From contig JBEDUQ010000304.1 of the NCBI GenBank assembly GCA_040414855.1, positions 1 to 64,000 on the forward strand: a stretch of DNA of 64,000 nucleotides. The letters run 5' to 3'. Positions within the stretch are counted from its first letter, which is position 1. The number at the start of each line of letters is the position of its first letter. The notes under the pieces were generated by a model. That model had not been told where the DNA came from. It saw nothing but the letters and a program-made list of their open reading frames with translations, and searched no databases. Both the position numbers and the translations under genes were made by a program. The DNA comes from DASVXQ01 sp040414855 (GTDB taxonomy: Bacteria > Actinomycetota > CALGFH01). This document shows positions 50,920 through 58,628 of this stretch, piece by piece.

Positions 50920-51174
50920 CGAGACTCAGATTCCGTACCGTTTCTCGTCGCACCGCTTGGATGCACAACTGAATGTGGGATCACAGGGCCTGGCCACGAG
51001 CCAGGCCCGACCATGTTGGGGTTGAGCGTACCGTCCGGATCGCGTTATTCTTTCCATCCAGTGGAACTGGTACGATCCCTACGGCATGGGGGCCACCTGG
51101 GTTGAGCCGGATTCCTCGGACATGGCCCCGTTCCGAAATCGAGGAGCGGGACGCCGATCCTTTCGAAGGGACGC

Positions 51175-51819
51175 ATGGGCGACGCCGTTCGCATCCTGAT
51201 AGCCGACGATCATCCGCTGACCCGTGACGGGATCAAGGCGGCGTTGGCCATGGATCCGACCCTCAAGGTGGTCGCCGAGGCCTCGGACGGCCACGAGGCG
51301 GTGGGCCTCGCCGCATCCGTCAAGCCCGACGTGGTGCTGATGGACGTCCGCATGCCAAGGCTCGGCGGCATCCGCGCCACCGAGCAGATCATGCGCGAAG
51401 TACCCTCCACCAGGGTGGTGATCCTGACCGTCGAGGAGACCCAGGCCCGCGTCGGCGAGGCGATCCAGGCGGGCGCCGTCGGCTACCTGCTCAAGGACAT
51501 CGACGCCGGCGAGCTCGGACGGGCCGTCCACCTGGCGGCGCAGGGCAGCGCCGTGATCCACCCCAACCTCACCCGCCAGTTCATCGAGGAGATCCGGCAG
51601 CTCACCCGTGGCGAGCAGACGGTCGCCTCGCTGTCGGTACGAGAAGTCGAGGTCCTCCAGATGATCGCCTACGGCAACACCAACCGCGAAGTGGCCGACG
51701 CGCTGCACATCTCGCCACAGACCGTGAAGACCTACCTCGAGCGGATCTTCACCAAGCTCGGCGTCTCGGACCGCACCCGCGCGGTCGCGGTCGCGCTCAA
51801 GCACGGGATCGTCGAGTAG
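51175..51819 (+). CDS. NarL-type response regulator, no adjacent kinase
   Basis: 214 residues. The receiver is RILIADDHPLTRDGI with VVLMDVRMPRLGG and LLKDIDAGELG. The LuxR helix-turn-helix is LSVREVEVLQMIAYGNTNREVADALHISPQTVKTYLERIF. No kinase gene is nearby. Its TAG is followed directly by the ATG of the DUF5317 membrane protein, so the two are co-transcribed. The upstream 255 bp hold no gene. Confidence 0.87.
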   Translation: MGDAVRILIADDHPLTRDGIKAALAMDPTLKVVAEASDGHEAVGLAASVKPDVVLMDVRMPRLGGIRATEQIMREVPSTRVVILTVEETQARVGEAIQAGAVGYLLKDIDAGELGRAVHLAAQGSAVIHPNLTRQFIEEIRQLTRGEQTVASLSVREVEVLQMIAYGNTNREVADALHISPQTVKTYLERIFTKLGVSDRTRAVAVALKHGIVE

Positions 51820-52452
51820 ATGAGCGGCCTCGGCACCCTGGCGCTGTTCGTCCTTGTGATGCTGGCCGGTCTGGCCGCCGGCGCGATCCGCGGCGGCAAG
51901 CCCCGCACCCTGCTCGAGACCCGGCTCCAGGCCAGGCCGGTCGGCCTCGTCTGCGTTGCCGTGCAGGCGCTGGTCGGGGGGCTGGCGCTGCGGTCGGTAG
52001 GGATCCCGAGGGGTGTGGGCGCGCTGCTGCTGGGCGCCGCCCTGGTCGGGCTGCTGGGGGTGGCGCGCGCCAACGGCAGGCTGCCGGGCGTGCCGCTGCT
52101 GGCCCTCGGGCTGCTGGCGAACCTGCTGGTGCTGGTGCTGAACCTGGGCGTGCCGGTGCCCGTCTCCACCCTGGAGCGCGCCGGGGTCGCGGTCGAGCGG
52201 CCGCTCGAGCACCGGCCCGACGCCGAGCACGTGCTCGACGGTCCCGGGACCCGCCTGTCGCTGCTCGGAGACCGGCTGGCAGTACGCCCGCTGCGCGCGA
52301 CCGTCAGCTTCGGCGACATCGCCGAGCTCGCGGGCCTGTTCCTGCTGGTCCAGGCGCTGGTGATGGGGACGGCCCGAGGCTCCGAGGAGGAAGACGCAGC
52401 CGCCCACGCGCCAAAGGCCCGGACGGTCCCCTGGTCGACGTGGGCGGACTAA
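51820..52452 (+). CDS. DUF5317-like membrane protein
   Basis: 210 residues with about five hydrophobic helices. The pattern AGAIRGGKPRTLLETRLQARP and a central LGLLANLLVLVLNLGVPVPVS, followed by an extracytoplasmic loop and a final helix with LLGDRLAVRP upstream, matches the DUF5317 family of actinobacteria. No function is known. It abuts the response regulator gene, suggesting a functional pair. Confidence 0.65.
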   Translation: MSGLGTLALFVLVMLAGLAAGAIRGGKPRTLLETRLQARPVGLVCVAVQALVGGLALRSVGIPRGVGALLLGAALVGLLGVARANGRLPGVPLLALGLLANLLVLVLNLGVPVPVSTLERAGVAVERPLEHRPDAEHVLDGPGTRLSLLGDRLAVRPLRATVSFGDIAELAGLFLLVQALVMGTARGSEEEDAAAHAPKARTVPWSTWAD

Positions 52453-52470
52453 GCGCTCAGCTCGCGCCGG

Positions 52471-52686
52471 CTAGCCGATGACCTCTTCGCGGAGGTCGCT
52501 GGCCAGCTCGCGGATCTTCGCCTCCGGGTAGCGACGGTGGCCGCCCAGCGTCTTGAGGAACGGCAGCTTTCCTTCCTTCGCCCAGCGTGACACTGTCTTC
52601 GGCGACACGTGGAGGATGTCCGCCACCTCGGCCGTGCGCAGATACGCGGGAGCTTCGATCTTGTTAGCCTTGCGGGCGATTGCCAC
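52471..52686 (-). CDS. bldC: BldC-like MerR-type DNA-binding protein
   Basis: 71 residues. GTG at 52686 with AGAAGGG upstream; the longer frame is not supported. The core APAYLRTAEVADILHVSPKTV, then SRWAKEGKLPFLKTLGGHRRYPEAKIREL, matches Streptomyces BldC (TPAEVA...DPKTVTRWAKAGKL...TLGGHRRYREAEV). BldC binds DNA cooperatively as head-to-tail filaments and times development in Streptomyces. Here its role may be general. It is convergent with the DUF5317 gene. Confidence 0.9.
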   Translation of the reverse strand: MAIARKANKIEAPAYLRTAEVADILHVSPKTVSRWAKEGKLPFLKTLGGHRRYPEAKIRELASDLREEVIG

Positions 52687-52998
52687 GGTACGTCCCTTCT
52701 CGTGTCCAGAGCCAGCCCTGAACCCTCGCTTCCGGGCCAGCCCGGAATGGACCGGGGTGTTCGTTCGAAACGACAGTTGGGACGTGCGGCGGAGACGGCC
52801 CTGTCGATCGTCCTGCAATGAGCAGTACGAACACGGCGATTATTGGTAGCGGACCTTGAGCCTGCCATAGCCCGGTTGGGCCGTTTCAGCTCGGATGCTA
52901 CCTACTGCCAATTCTCTACGTTGTTTCTGCAGGTCCGCAGGTCAACGCCCCTGAGAGCAGTACAAGCAAACCGTGGTGCCCGGGGGACAAAGAAGTGG

Positions 52999-53973
52999 TC
53001 AGCGATTCCTCCCGGGTAGCCGAGCTTTGAGCCAATCGCCCATGATCGCCAGCCCCTCGTCGAGGCGGGTCCAGGGCTGCCAGCCGAGTATCTTTCCGGC
53101 CCTGCCGGGGTCGAGCGCACAGCGCCGTGGGTCGCCGGGCCGCGCCGGCGACCACTCCGGCTCGCCGGACCATCCGAGCATGGTCGCGAGCTGCTCGACG
53201 ACGCCGAGCACCGAGGTCGCGCTGCCGGTGCCCACCAGCATGCGGCCGTTGGCGTCCGTGTGGACCGCCCTGGCCAGCGCGTCGACCGCGTCGTCGACGA
53301 ACAGGAAGTCCCGTTCCTGGCGGCCGTCGCCCTCCACCCGGGGCGCGTGGCCCTGGAGCATCGACCATGCCGTCCTGGCCACCAGGCTCGGCCCAAGCGC
53401 GTCCTGGCGCGGTCCGTAGACGGTGCCGAACAGCATCACGGCGACGTCGAGGCCGCGGGCCGCGTACGCGTTGGCGTAGGCCTCCAGCGCCAGTCGCCCG
53501 GCGCCGAGCGGGTGCACCGGTCCCGGGCGGTCGTCCGGCTTGGTGGTGCCGGTGAGCTGGCTCGGGTAGAGGTAGGCGCCGGATGAGGCGAGCACCACCT
53601 TGGCACCGCCCGCGGCCGCGGCCTCGAGGACCTCGACCACGCCGGTGGCCACCATCCGCGCGTCGTTGGACGGCTGCGTCCATGCACGAACCGGGTCGGC
53701 GGGCATCGCCATGTGCACCCAGGCGTCGGCGCGGATGCGCTCCGCGAGCACTGAGAGGCCGCCCTGGGTCACGTCCATGCGGTGGAAGCGGACGCCGCCC
53801 CGCCGCCTGGCCTCGGTCAGGTTCGCCAGGCTGCCGTGAGAGAGGTCATCGACCACGACGATCTCGTCGCCCTCGGCCTGGAGCCGGTCGACGAGGTTCG
53901 CGCCGAGAAACCCGGCGCCACCGGCCACGACGACGAGCAACCCCCGCTCCTCTCTTGTCGAGATCTCCGGCAT
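52999..53973 (-). CDS. NAD-dependent epimerase/dehydratase-like protein lacking the catalytic Tyr and Lys
   Basis: 324 residues, extended short-chain dehydrogenase fold. The NAD loop is GGAGFLG (18-24), then VVVDDLSHGSLANL, and a serine motif VVLASSGAYLYP (127-137). The expected YxxxK is LGAGR: Leu156 and Arg160 replace Tyr and Lys. The C-terminal substrate domain (RDFLFVDDAVDALARA, GSATSVLGVVEQL) is present. It lies directly downstream of the SodX protease gene (1-base gap). It may bind NAD and a sugar nucleotide without turning it over, or use altered chemistry. Confidence 0.72.
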   Translation of the reverse strand: MPEISTREERGLLVVVAGGAGFLGANLVDRLQAEGDEIVVVDDLSHGSLANLTEARRRGGVRFHRMDVTQGGLSVLAERIRADAWVHMAMPADPVRAWTQPSNDARMVATGVVEVLEAAAAGGAKVVLASSGAYLYPSQLTGTTKPDDRPGPVHPLGAGRLALEAYANAYAARGLDVAVMLFGTVYGPRQDALGPSLVARTAWSMLQGHAPRVEGDGRQERDFLFVDDAVDALARAVHTDANGRMLVGTGSATSVLGVVEQLATMLGWSGEPEWSPARPGDPRRCALDPGRAGKILGWQPWTRLDEGLAIMGDWLKARLPGRNR

Positions 53974-53974
53974 C

Positions 53975-54568
53975 CTACTTCGGCGGACGCATCCGACGTG
54001 GGGGCCAATAGGCGAATCGCACGATTGCGATGAGATCGTTGCGCCGCACCGGCCCGAATGAGCGGCTGTCGGTCGAGCGGTCCCGCCGGTCGCCCAGCAC
54101 CGCGAACTCATCCGCGCCGAGTCGCAGGTCCAGGTCCGGCGTTGGCGCCGGCGCTGCGATGCCCCCCTCGGGCGAGGCGGTCGCATCGGGGCCGGTGGGG
54201 TGGGCGGGGTGGGCGGGGCCGGCGGGCGTGGGCCGGGACTCGGCGGCGGCGTAGGGGTCCGGGACCGGGCGGCCATCGATCTCGAGCTGGCCGGCGAGCA
54301 GTCGCACGTGCTCGCCCGGAAGGCCGACCACGCGCTTGACGACCTCGCGCTCCGGCCGGCGGACCACCACCACGTCACCCCGACGCGGGGCCCGGCGAAG
54401 GGGTCCGACGGCGATGCGCTGTCCAGGAGCCAGGGTCGGCAGCATGCTCTCGCCCTGGACGAGCATGGGCTCCAGGCGGGCCCGGCGCGCCGCGGCCGTC
54501 AGCAGCACGAGGGCTCCCAGCAACCCGAGCGCGCCCAACCCCAACGGGCGCTTGGCTCCTGGACGCAT
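53975..54568 (-). CDS. sodX: NiSOD maturation protease (signal peptidase I family)
   Basis: 197 residues from the ATG at 54568 behind GGAAAGG. A single N-terminal helix anchors it. The Ser/Lys dyad lies in VQGESMLPTLAPGQ and in EVVKRVVGLPGE, with box E GDRRDRSTDSRSFGPV. An Ala/Pro/Thr-rich insertion of about 40 residues (positions about 100-140) is unusual. It is divergent from sodN by 115 bp; in other Actinomycetota this is the arrangement of the protease that removes the NiSOD propeptide. The assignment rests on context plus fold. Confidence 0.8.
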   Translation of the reverse strand: MRPGAKRPLGLGALGLLGALVLLTAAARRARLEPMLVQGESMLPTLAPGQRIAVGPLRRAPRRGDVVVVRRPEREVVKRVVGLPGEHVRLLAGQLEIDGRPVPDPYAAAESRPTPAGPAHPAHPTGPDATASPEGGIAAPAPTPDLDLRLGADEFAVLGDRRDRSTDSRSFGPVRRNDLIAIVRFAYWPPRRMRPPK

Positions 54569-54597
54569 CTTCAGCCTTTCCGTGTTCTCGTGACTGA

Positions 54598-54608
54598 CGC
54601 ATGATGCG
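54598..54608. promoter_or_regulatory. Palindrome in the sodX-sodN intergenic region
   Basis: CGCAT-G-ATGCG, a perfect 5-1-5 palindrome between the divergent genes. A nickel- or metal-dependent repressor site is possible (Fur-family proteins are encoded in this window). Confidence 0.35.
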
Positions 54609-54683
54609 GGATCTGACCGCGTGCCGGCCAAAAGCTCGCGGTGGTACCGTCGATTGCGCACACACGACGAGCACGGAAGGACG

Positions 54684-55094
54684 ATGCCAATGATGGTCAA
54701 GCGCTTGGCCGCGTGGCTTTCGCCGGACCGAGTTGCCCACGCCCACTGCGATCTACCGTGCGGCGTGTACGACCCGGCTCAGGCCAGGATCGAGGCCGAG
54801 TCGGTGGCCAAGATCATCGAGAAGTACCACGCCAGCGATGACGAGGTCTTCCGGACTCGTGCCCTGGTCATCAAGGAGGAGCGGGGCGAGCTGGTCAAGC
54901 ATCACCTGTGGGTCCTCTGGACCGACTACTTCAAGCCGCAGCACCTCGAGCAGTTCCCGAACCTGCACGACCTGTTCTGGCGCGCCACCAAGCAGGCCGG
55001 CGAAGCCAAGCACTCGGTCGATCCCGCGGTCGCGCAGAAGCTGCTGGAGCTCATCGAGGAGATCGACGGCGTCTTCCAGAAGACCAAGAGCTGA
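54684..55094 (+). CDS. sodN: Nickel superoxide dismutase precursor
   Basis: 136 residues, ATG at 54684 behind GGAAGG. After a 20-residue propeptide (MPMMVKRLAAWLSPDRVAHA) the mature protein begins with the nickel hook HCDLPCGVYD. His21 supplies the N-terminal amine and His1 ligand, and Cys22 and Cys26 are the thiolates. The remaining four-helix body (ESVAKIIEKYHASDDEV, HLWVLWTDYFKPQHLEQFPN) is typical. The mature length of 116 matches the family. It dismutates superoxide in the cytoplasm as a hexamer. Expression is likely nickel-controlled. Confidence 0.96.
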   Translation: MPMMVKRLAAWLSPDRVAHAHCDLPCGVYDPAQARIEAESVAKIIEKYHASDDEVFRTRALVIKEERGELVKHHLWVLWTDYFKPQHLEQFPNLHDLFWRATKQAGEAKHSVDPAVAQKLLELIEEIDGVFQKTKS

Positions 55095-55103
55095 CCATCT
55101 TCT

Positions 55104-55117
55104 GTTTCACGTGAAAC
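55104..55117. promoter_or_regulatory. parS site (ParB binding)
   Basis: GTTTCACGTGAAAC is a perfect 14-bp palindrome and the exact Streptomyces parS core. ParB spreads from such sites, which cluster near the replication origin. It lies just after the sodN stop, and its right end overlaps the arm of a terminator. Confidence 0.85.
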
Positions 55118-55144
55118 GGCCGGCCCTGCGTGGGCCGGCCGTTT
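55114..55144 (+). terminator. sodN intrinsic terminator
   Basis: AAACGGCCGGCCC (55114-55126) pairs perfectly with GGGCCGGCCGTTT (55132-55144) over a TGCGT loop, a 13-bp stem ending in TTT. Confidence 0.85.
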
Positions 55145-55173
55145 GCGCGTCCTTGTTCGTTTGCTCGGCGGAC

Positions 55174-55368
55174 TCACGAGCTGGCCAGACGCTTGCCTCG
55201 GTAGTTGGGGAAGATGAGCGGCTGGTGCTGCCAGCAGAAACCGCTCTTGTTGTAGATCGACAGCCGGGTATCGCAGTCCGCCTCACGGCAGACGCGCCCG
55301 ACCCGCTCCACCTTCGAGGGGGGTGGATCATTCCCAGGCCGCTGGCCCTTAACGTTCTCGGATCGCAC
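55174..55368 (-). CDS. Small zinc-finger-like protein
   Basis: 64 residues from the GTG at 55368 (GGTGAGA upstream). Cys27, Cys32, Cys45 and His48 (CREADCDTRLSIYNKSGFCWQH) form a C-x4-C-x12-C-x2-H pattern that should bind zinc; the rest is basic and proline-rich. Such short proteins occur in Actinomycetota, without a defined role. It is convergent with sodN across the terminator and upstream (same strand) of nothing obvious. Confidence 0.6.
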   Translation of the reverse strand: MRSENVKGQRPGNDPPPSKVERVGRVCREADCDTRLSIYNKSGFCWQHQPLIFPNYRGKRLASS

Positions 55369-55562
55369 GAAATCTCACCGTCCTTCCCATCGTCCGATGG
55401 GACCCACATATCACGAGGAACCGGCTTGCCTCGGCGGCGATTCCCCATCCTCGCTCATATCTATACGCGCGCTCGCATCAAGAGGGTTTCAAGGCGAGCC
55501 TGCCGGTCGCATGTTCCCGCCGCGCCGGAGCGCTCAGCCCGACACGCGGCCGCGGGAGCTGC
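55369..55562. other. Short intergenic region
   Basis: About 0.2 kb upstream of the small zinc-finger gene and downstream of rsrA on the same strand. No element recognised. Confidence 0.3.
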
Positions 55563-55829
55563 TCAGGCGCCGGAGGGGCGGCGGATGCGGATGACCGCCT
55601 CGACCCGTGTGCGGAGCGTCTCGACGACGGTCTGCGGGACCGGCTCGTCGGCGCAGCGGCGCACCAGTTGCTTGAAGCGCTGATCGAACTCGACCATGCG
55701 GCGGCAATGCGCGCACTCGTCCATGTGCGCCTCCAGTTCCGCGCAGGTCGGCGGGTCGGTCTCCTTGTCGAGGTAGAGCCAGAGGTGGCGACGCAGATCG
55801 TCGCAGCCGCCTACTTCGGGCGAACCCAT
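55563..55829 (-). CDS. rsrA: Redox-sensitive zinc anti-sigma factor RsrA
   Basis: 88 residues from the ATG at 55829. The ZAS motif is H35-x3-C39-x2-C42 (HMDECAHC) with C9 upstream, so ligand spacing equals Streptomyces RsrA shifted by two residues; C29 and C59 are further candidates for the disulfide switch. The C-terminal helix is basic (RTRVEAVIRIRR). It binds SigR in reduced form and releases it on disulfide stress. It overlaps the sigR 3' end (19 bases), as in other actinobacteria. Confidence 0.88.
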   Translation of the reverse strand: MGSPEVGGCDDLRRHLWLYLDKETDPPTCAELEAHMDECAHCRRMVEFDQRFKQLVRRCADEPVPQTVVETLRTRVEAVIRIRRPSGA

Positions 55830-56713
55830 TGCTGTCCCTCCTCGAGCAGCCCGCGGTCCGACGCGAACTCCCAAAGTCGCTTCTGGAGCTGGCGGCGGCC
55901 GCGATGCAGCCGAGACATCACCGTACCGATCGAGGTGTCCATGATGTCGGCGATCTCCTTGTAGGAGAATCCCTCGACATCGGCGAGCAGCACCGCCATG
56001 CGGAACTGCTCGGGCAGCGCGTCGAGCGCCTCACGCACCTCGGCCTCGGGGATGCGCTCGAGGAGCACTTCCTCGGGCGATTCCGAGCCACCACCGTCGG
56101 CGTTGGCGATGCGCTGGTAGAGCGAGAAGTCGTCGACGTCATCCGTGGATACCGACTGCGGCTCGCGCTGTTGCTTTCTGTAGGTGTTGATGTAGGCGTT
56201 GGTCAGGATCCGGTAGAGCCAGGCCTTCAGGTTCGTGCCCGGCTCGAACTGGTGGAAGGCGTTGTAGGCGCGCAGGAAGGTCTCCTGGACCAGGTCCTCC
56301 GCGTCAGCGGGGTTACGGGTCAGGCGCAGCGCACCGGCGTAGATGGTGTCCAGCAACGGGATCGCCGACTCGGTGAAGCGCCGCTGGCGCTCCTCCGGAG
56401 TCTCGTCCGCGGGAGCTCTGCGACCGGTGTCCGGCGCCGGCCTGCTCTCGGGTTGGCCGGACTGCGGCGGGATGGCCTCCCGCCCGTCCTGCTGGCCAAC
56501 CTCTCGGGCAGATGGTTGCAACCGGGGTCCTTCCCGTTGATCCAGTCGCGGCAGCGACGACGCTAGCGCCACTGGCGGTATGCCTGCATCCAGGCGGAGC
56601 GCCGGCCAATGTTCCTGCGCAGGATAGCAGGACCACGCTAGCGCGTTGACCGGTGAATCCGGGCGGATGGACGTCTGCAAGTAGATACCTCGTGTTGTCG
56701 GCTCAGGGCTCAT
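55811..56713 (-). CDS. sigR: ECF sigma factor SigR (SigH-type), with a long N-terminal extension
   Basis: 300 residues from ATG 56713; an internal TTG at 56521 behind GGAAGGA would give a 236-residue form. Region 2 is GALRLTRNPADAEDLVQETFLRAYNAF, then NLKAWLYRILTNAYINTYRKQQREP. Region 4 is LPEQFRMAVLLADVEGFSYKEIADIMDTSIGTVMSRLHRGR. The sequence closely matches SigR of Streptomyces and SigH of mycobacteria, which control thiol-oxidative stress. A SigR-type promoter lies directly upstream of the long start. The two starts imply two isoforms, as known for Streptomyces SigR and SigR'. Confidence 0.92.
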   Translation of the reverse strand: MSPEPTTRGIYLQTSIRPDSPVNALAWSCYPAQEHWPALRLDAGIPPVALASSLPRLDQREGPRLQPSAREVGQQDGREAIPPQSGQPESRPAPDTGRRAPADETPEERQRRFTESAIPLLDTIYAGALRLTRNPADAEDLVQETFLRAYNAFHQFEPGTNLKAWLYRILTNAYINTYRKQQREPQSVSTDDVDDFSLYQRIANADGGGSESPEEVLLERIPEAEVREALDALPEQFRMAVLLADVEGFSYKEIADIMDTSIGTVMSRLHRGRRQLQKRLWEFASDRGLLEEGQQWVRPK

Positions 56714-56735
56714 GCTCGGGTGCTACACCCCCAAG

Positions 56736-56762
56736 AACAGCCCCTGACCGGGCGCGCATTCC
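56736..56762 (-). promoter_or_regulatory. SigR-dependent promoter of sigR
   Basis: On the minus strand GGAAT (56762-56758), a 19-base spacer and GTT (56738-56736), ending 22 bases before the 56713 start. This fits the SigR consensus GGAAT-N18/19-GTT and implies autoactivation. Confidence 0.65.
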
Positions 56763-56853
56763 CAGCTCACCCGATTGGCGCGTGCCCGCCCGCGCCGGTC
56801 CGGGCGCCGGCCACGCCGGTCCGGGCGCCGGTCCCGGCACCGGCCACGCCGGC

Positions 56854-58437
56854 TCAGTCGTTGCCGGTCACGACCTCGACGCGCTGATACCCCGACGAGC
56901 CGCTCGGGAAGGGCGGGGCGGCGGTCTGGATCTGGAGCTGACCCTGACCGTCCACCGCGCGGACCATGACGTCCGTCTTGCCCGAGCTTGTCGGGCGCCA
57001 GGGCACGCGCCACTGCCGCCAGCCGGTACGCGAGAGCTTGCGGCGCAGGGTCGCCGCCGTCCACGTGCGCCCGCCGTCGAACGACACCTCGACGCGCTGG
57101 ATGCCGCGCTCCCCCGCCCACGCCACGCCCGCGACCATCGTGTCCCCCTTGACCGCCGTGAGCTCCGCCGGCACGTCGATGCGGCTGGCGGTCTTGATGA
57201 TCGCGATGTTGTCCCAGCCGGCGCCCGCCGCCCAGTAGCCCTTGAAGTCGTAGTCCACGACCTCGATGCGGTCGAGCCACTTGACGCTCTTCATGCCGTA
57301 GATGCCCGGCGCGATGATCCGGACCGGGTAGCCGTGGGCGCGGGGCAGGGTGCGGCCGTTCATGCCGTAGGCGACCACGGTCATGCCGTCGGTGGCCTTG
57401 GCGACCGGCAGCGAGTCGGTGTAGCCGCCGACCGCGTGGAACACCACCCGGACCGCCTTCGCCGGCACGCCGCCGGCCCGGTCGAGCAGCGCGGCCAGCG
57501 GCACGCCGGTCCACTTGGCGGTGCCGACCAGGTTCCCGCCGACCTCGTTGGAGATGCACTGCATGGTGACGATCTGCTCGAACGCCGGCATCGACAGCAG
57601 CTCGTTGTAGCCGATCGTGTACGGCTTGGGGACCATCCCGCCGACACGGAGCTTCCACGACGTCGGGTCGACGTCGGGGTCGATGATCGACGTGTCGACG
57701 ACGTAGTGGCTGTGGTTGGAGGTGATCTCGGGGGAGAGGCCCGCGATCGACCGGAAGGGCGCGTCCTCCGGCGGGTCGGGCGGGACGCTGGCGGTCCGCA
57801 GCGGCGCGGCGCCCGAGGGCCGCACCAGCGCGTTGCCGCCGCGGTCGCCGAGCCCGCCGCCCGAGAGCCGCCGGAACGCCAGGCCGACGGCGAGCAGGCC
57901 GAGCGCCCCGACGCCCGCCCGGAGCACCTCGCGCCGGGTGCGCCCGAGGCCGCGTGCCCGTGGCGGCGCCTGGTCGCGCTCCAGCCGTTCCAGCGAGCCC
58001 CGCAGCGAGAGGGCGAACAGCACGCCGGCCACCGCCAGCACGGCGGCGTAGGTGGTCAGCGACGGCGCTCCCGGCTGCGACCGGTAGCCGCCCAGGGCAA
58101 TGGCCGCCAGCACCGCCGCGGCCGCGAACGCGGCGATCAGGCGCCGGCGCAACGGCACCCTGGCCACGAGGATCCCCGCCACCCCGCCGACCAGCACGCT
58201 GCCGACGGTGAAGCCGGTCGCGAACAGCCGCAGCGCCCAATGGCCGAGCCGCTCGATGAAGTAGACCGAGACCGCCCCCGGGATCACCTCGACGACACGC
58301 TGCGCCAGACCGAGTGCCGGGAACGGGATGTTGGCCTGCACCAGATGCGCCACTCCCAGCAGCGCGGTCGGCACCAGCATCGCCGCCGCCCCAGCCAGGA
58401 ACGCCACCCGGGCGCGCAAACCCTGACCTTGTTCCAT
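56854..58437 (-). CDS. Membrane-anchored sulfite-oxidase-family molybdoenzyme
   Basis: 527 residues. Four N-terminal transmembrane helices (about 10-160) are followed by a fifth, ahead of an Arg-rich twin-arginine-like stretch (RTRREVLRAGVGALGLLAVG). The Mo domain (about 240-400) has the molybdenum Cys in VTMQCISNEVGGNLVG. The dimerisation Ig-like domain at the C-terminus contains GIQRVEVSFDGGRTWTAA. It probably works outside the membrane on sulfite or a related oxo-substrate. Genes for electron partners are not adjacent. Confidence 0.82.
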   Translation of the reverse strand: MEQGQGLRARVAFLAGAAAMLVPTALLGVAHLVQANIPFPALGLAQRVVEVIPGAVSVYFIERLGHWALRLFATGFTVGSVLVGGVAGILVARVPLRRRLIAAFAAAAVLAAIALGGYRSQPGAPSLTTYAAVLAVAGVLFALSLRGSLERLERDQAPPRARGLGRTRREVLRAGVGALGLLAVGLAFRRLSGGGLGDRGGNALVRPSGAAPLRTASVPPDPPEDAPFRSIAGLSPEITSNHSHYVVDTSIIDPDVDPTSWKLRVGGMVPKPYTIGYNELLSMPAFEQIVTMQCISNEVGGNLVGTAKWTGVPLAALLDRAGGVPAKAVRVVFHAVGGYTDSLPVAKATDGMTVVAYGMNGRTLPRAHGYPVRIIAPGIYGMKSVKWLDRIEVVDYDFKGYWAAGAGWDNIAIIKTASRIDVPAELTAVKGDTMVAGVAWAGERGIQRVEVSFDGGRTWTAATLRRKLSRTGWRQWRVPWRPTSSGKTDVMVRAVDGQGQLQIQTAAPPFPSGSSGYQRVEVVTGND

Positions 58438-58628
58438 ACAGGAAAAACCATAGTCCCCGGCAAAGGATTGCGCGGGACATCCGGGGATGGGGGTCAGGAC
58501 CTCGCCGCCCGGCTGGGCCGTGCGGCGCCGGCGGAGCCGTGCGACGGACGAGGAAGGGCGGTGCTGGAGGGGACCGGCCGGGCGGCGGCCCTGCTCAGAA
58601 CGAGCGGGCGGCGGCCCGGCTCGGTCCG

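Noticed and set aside
55104..55144. parS as merely part of the terminator hairpin
   Set aside because: The palindrome GTTTCACGTGAAAC is separate from the GC stem; only four bases are shared.
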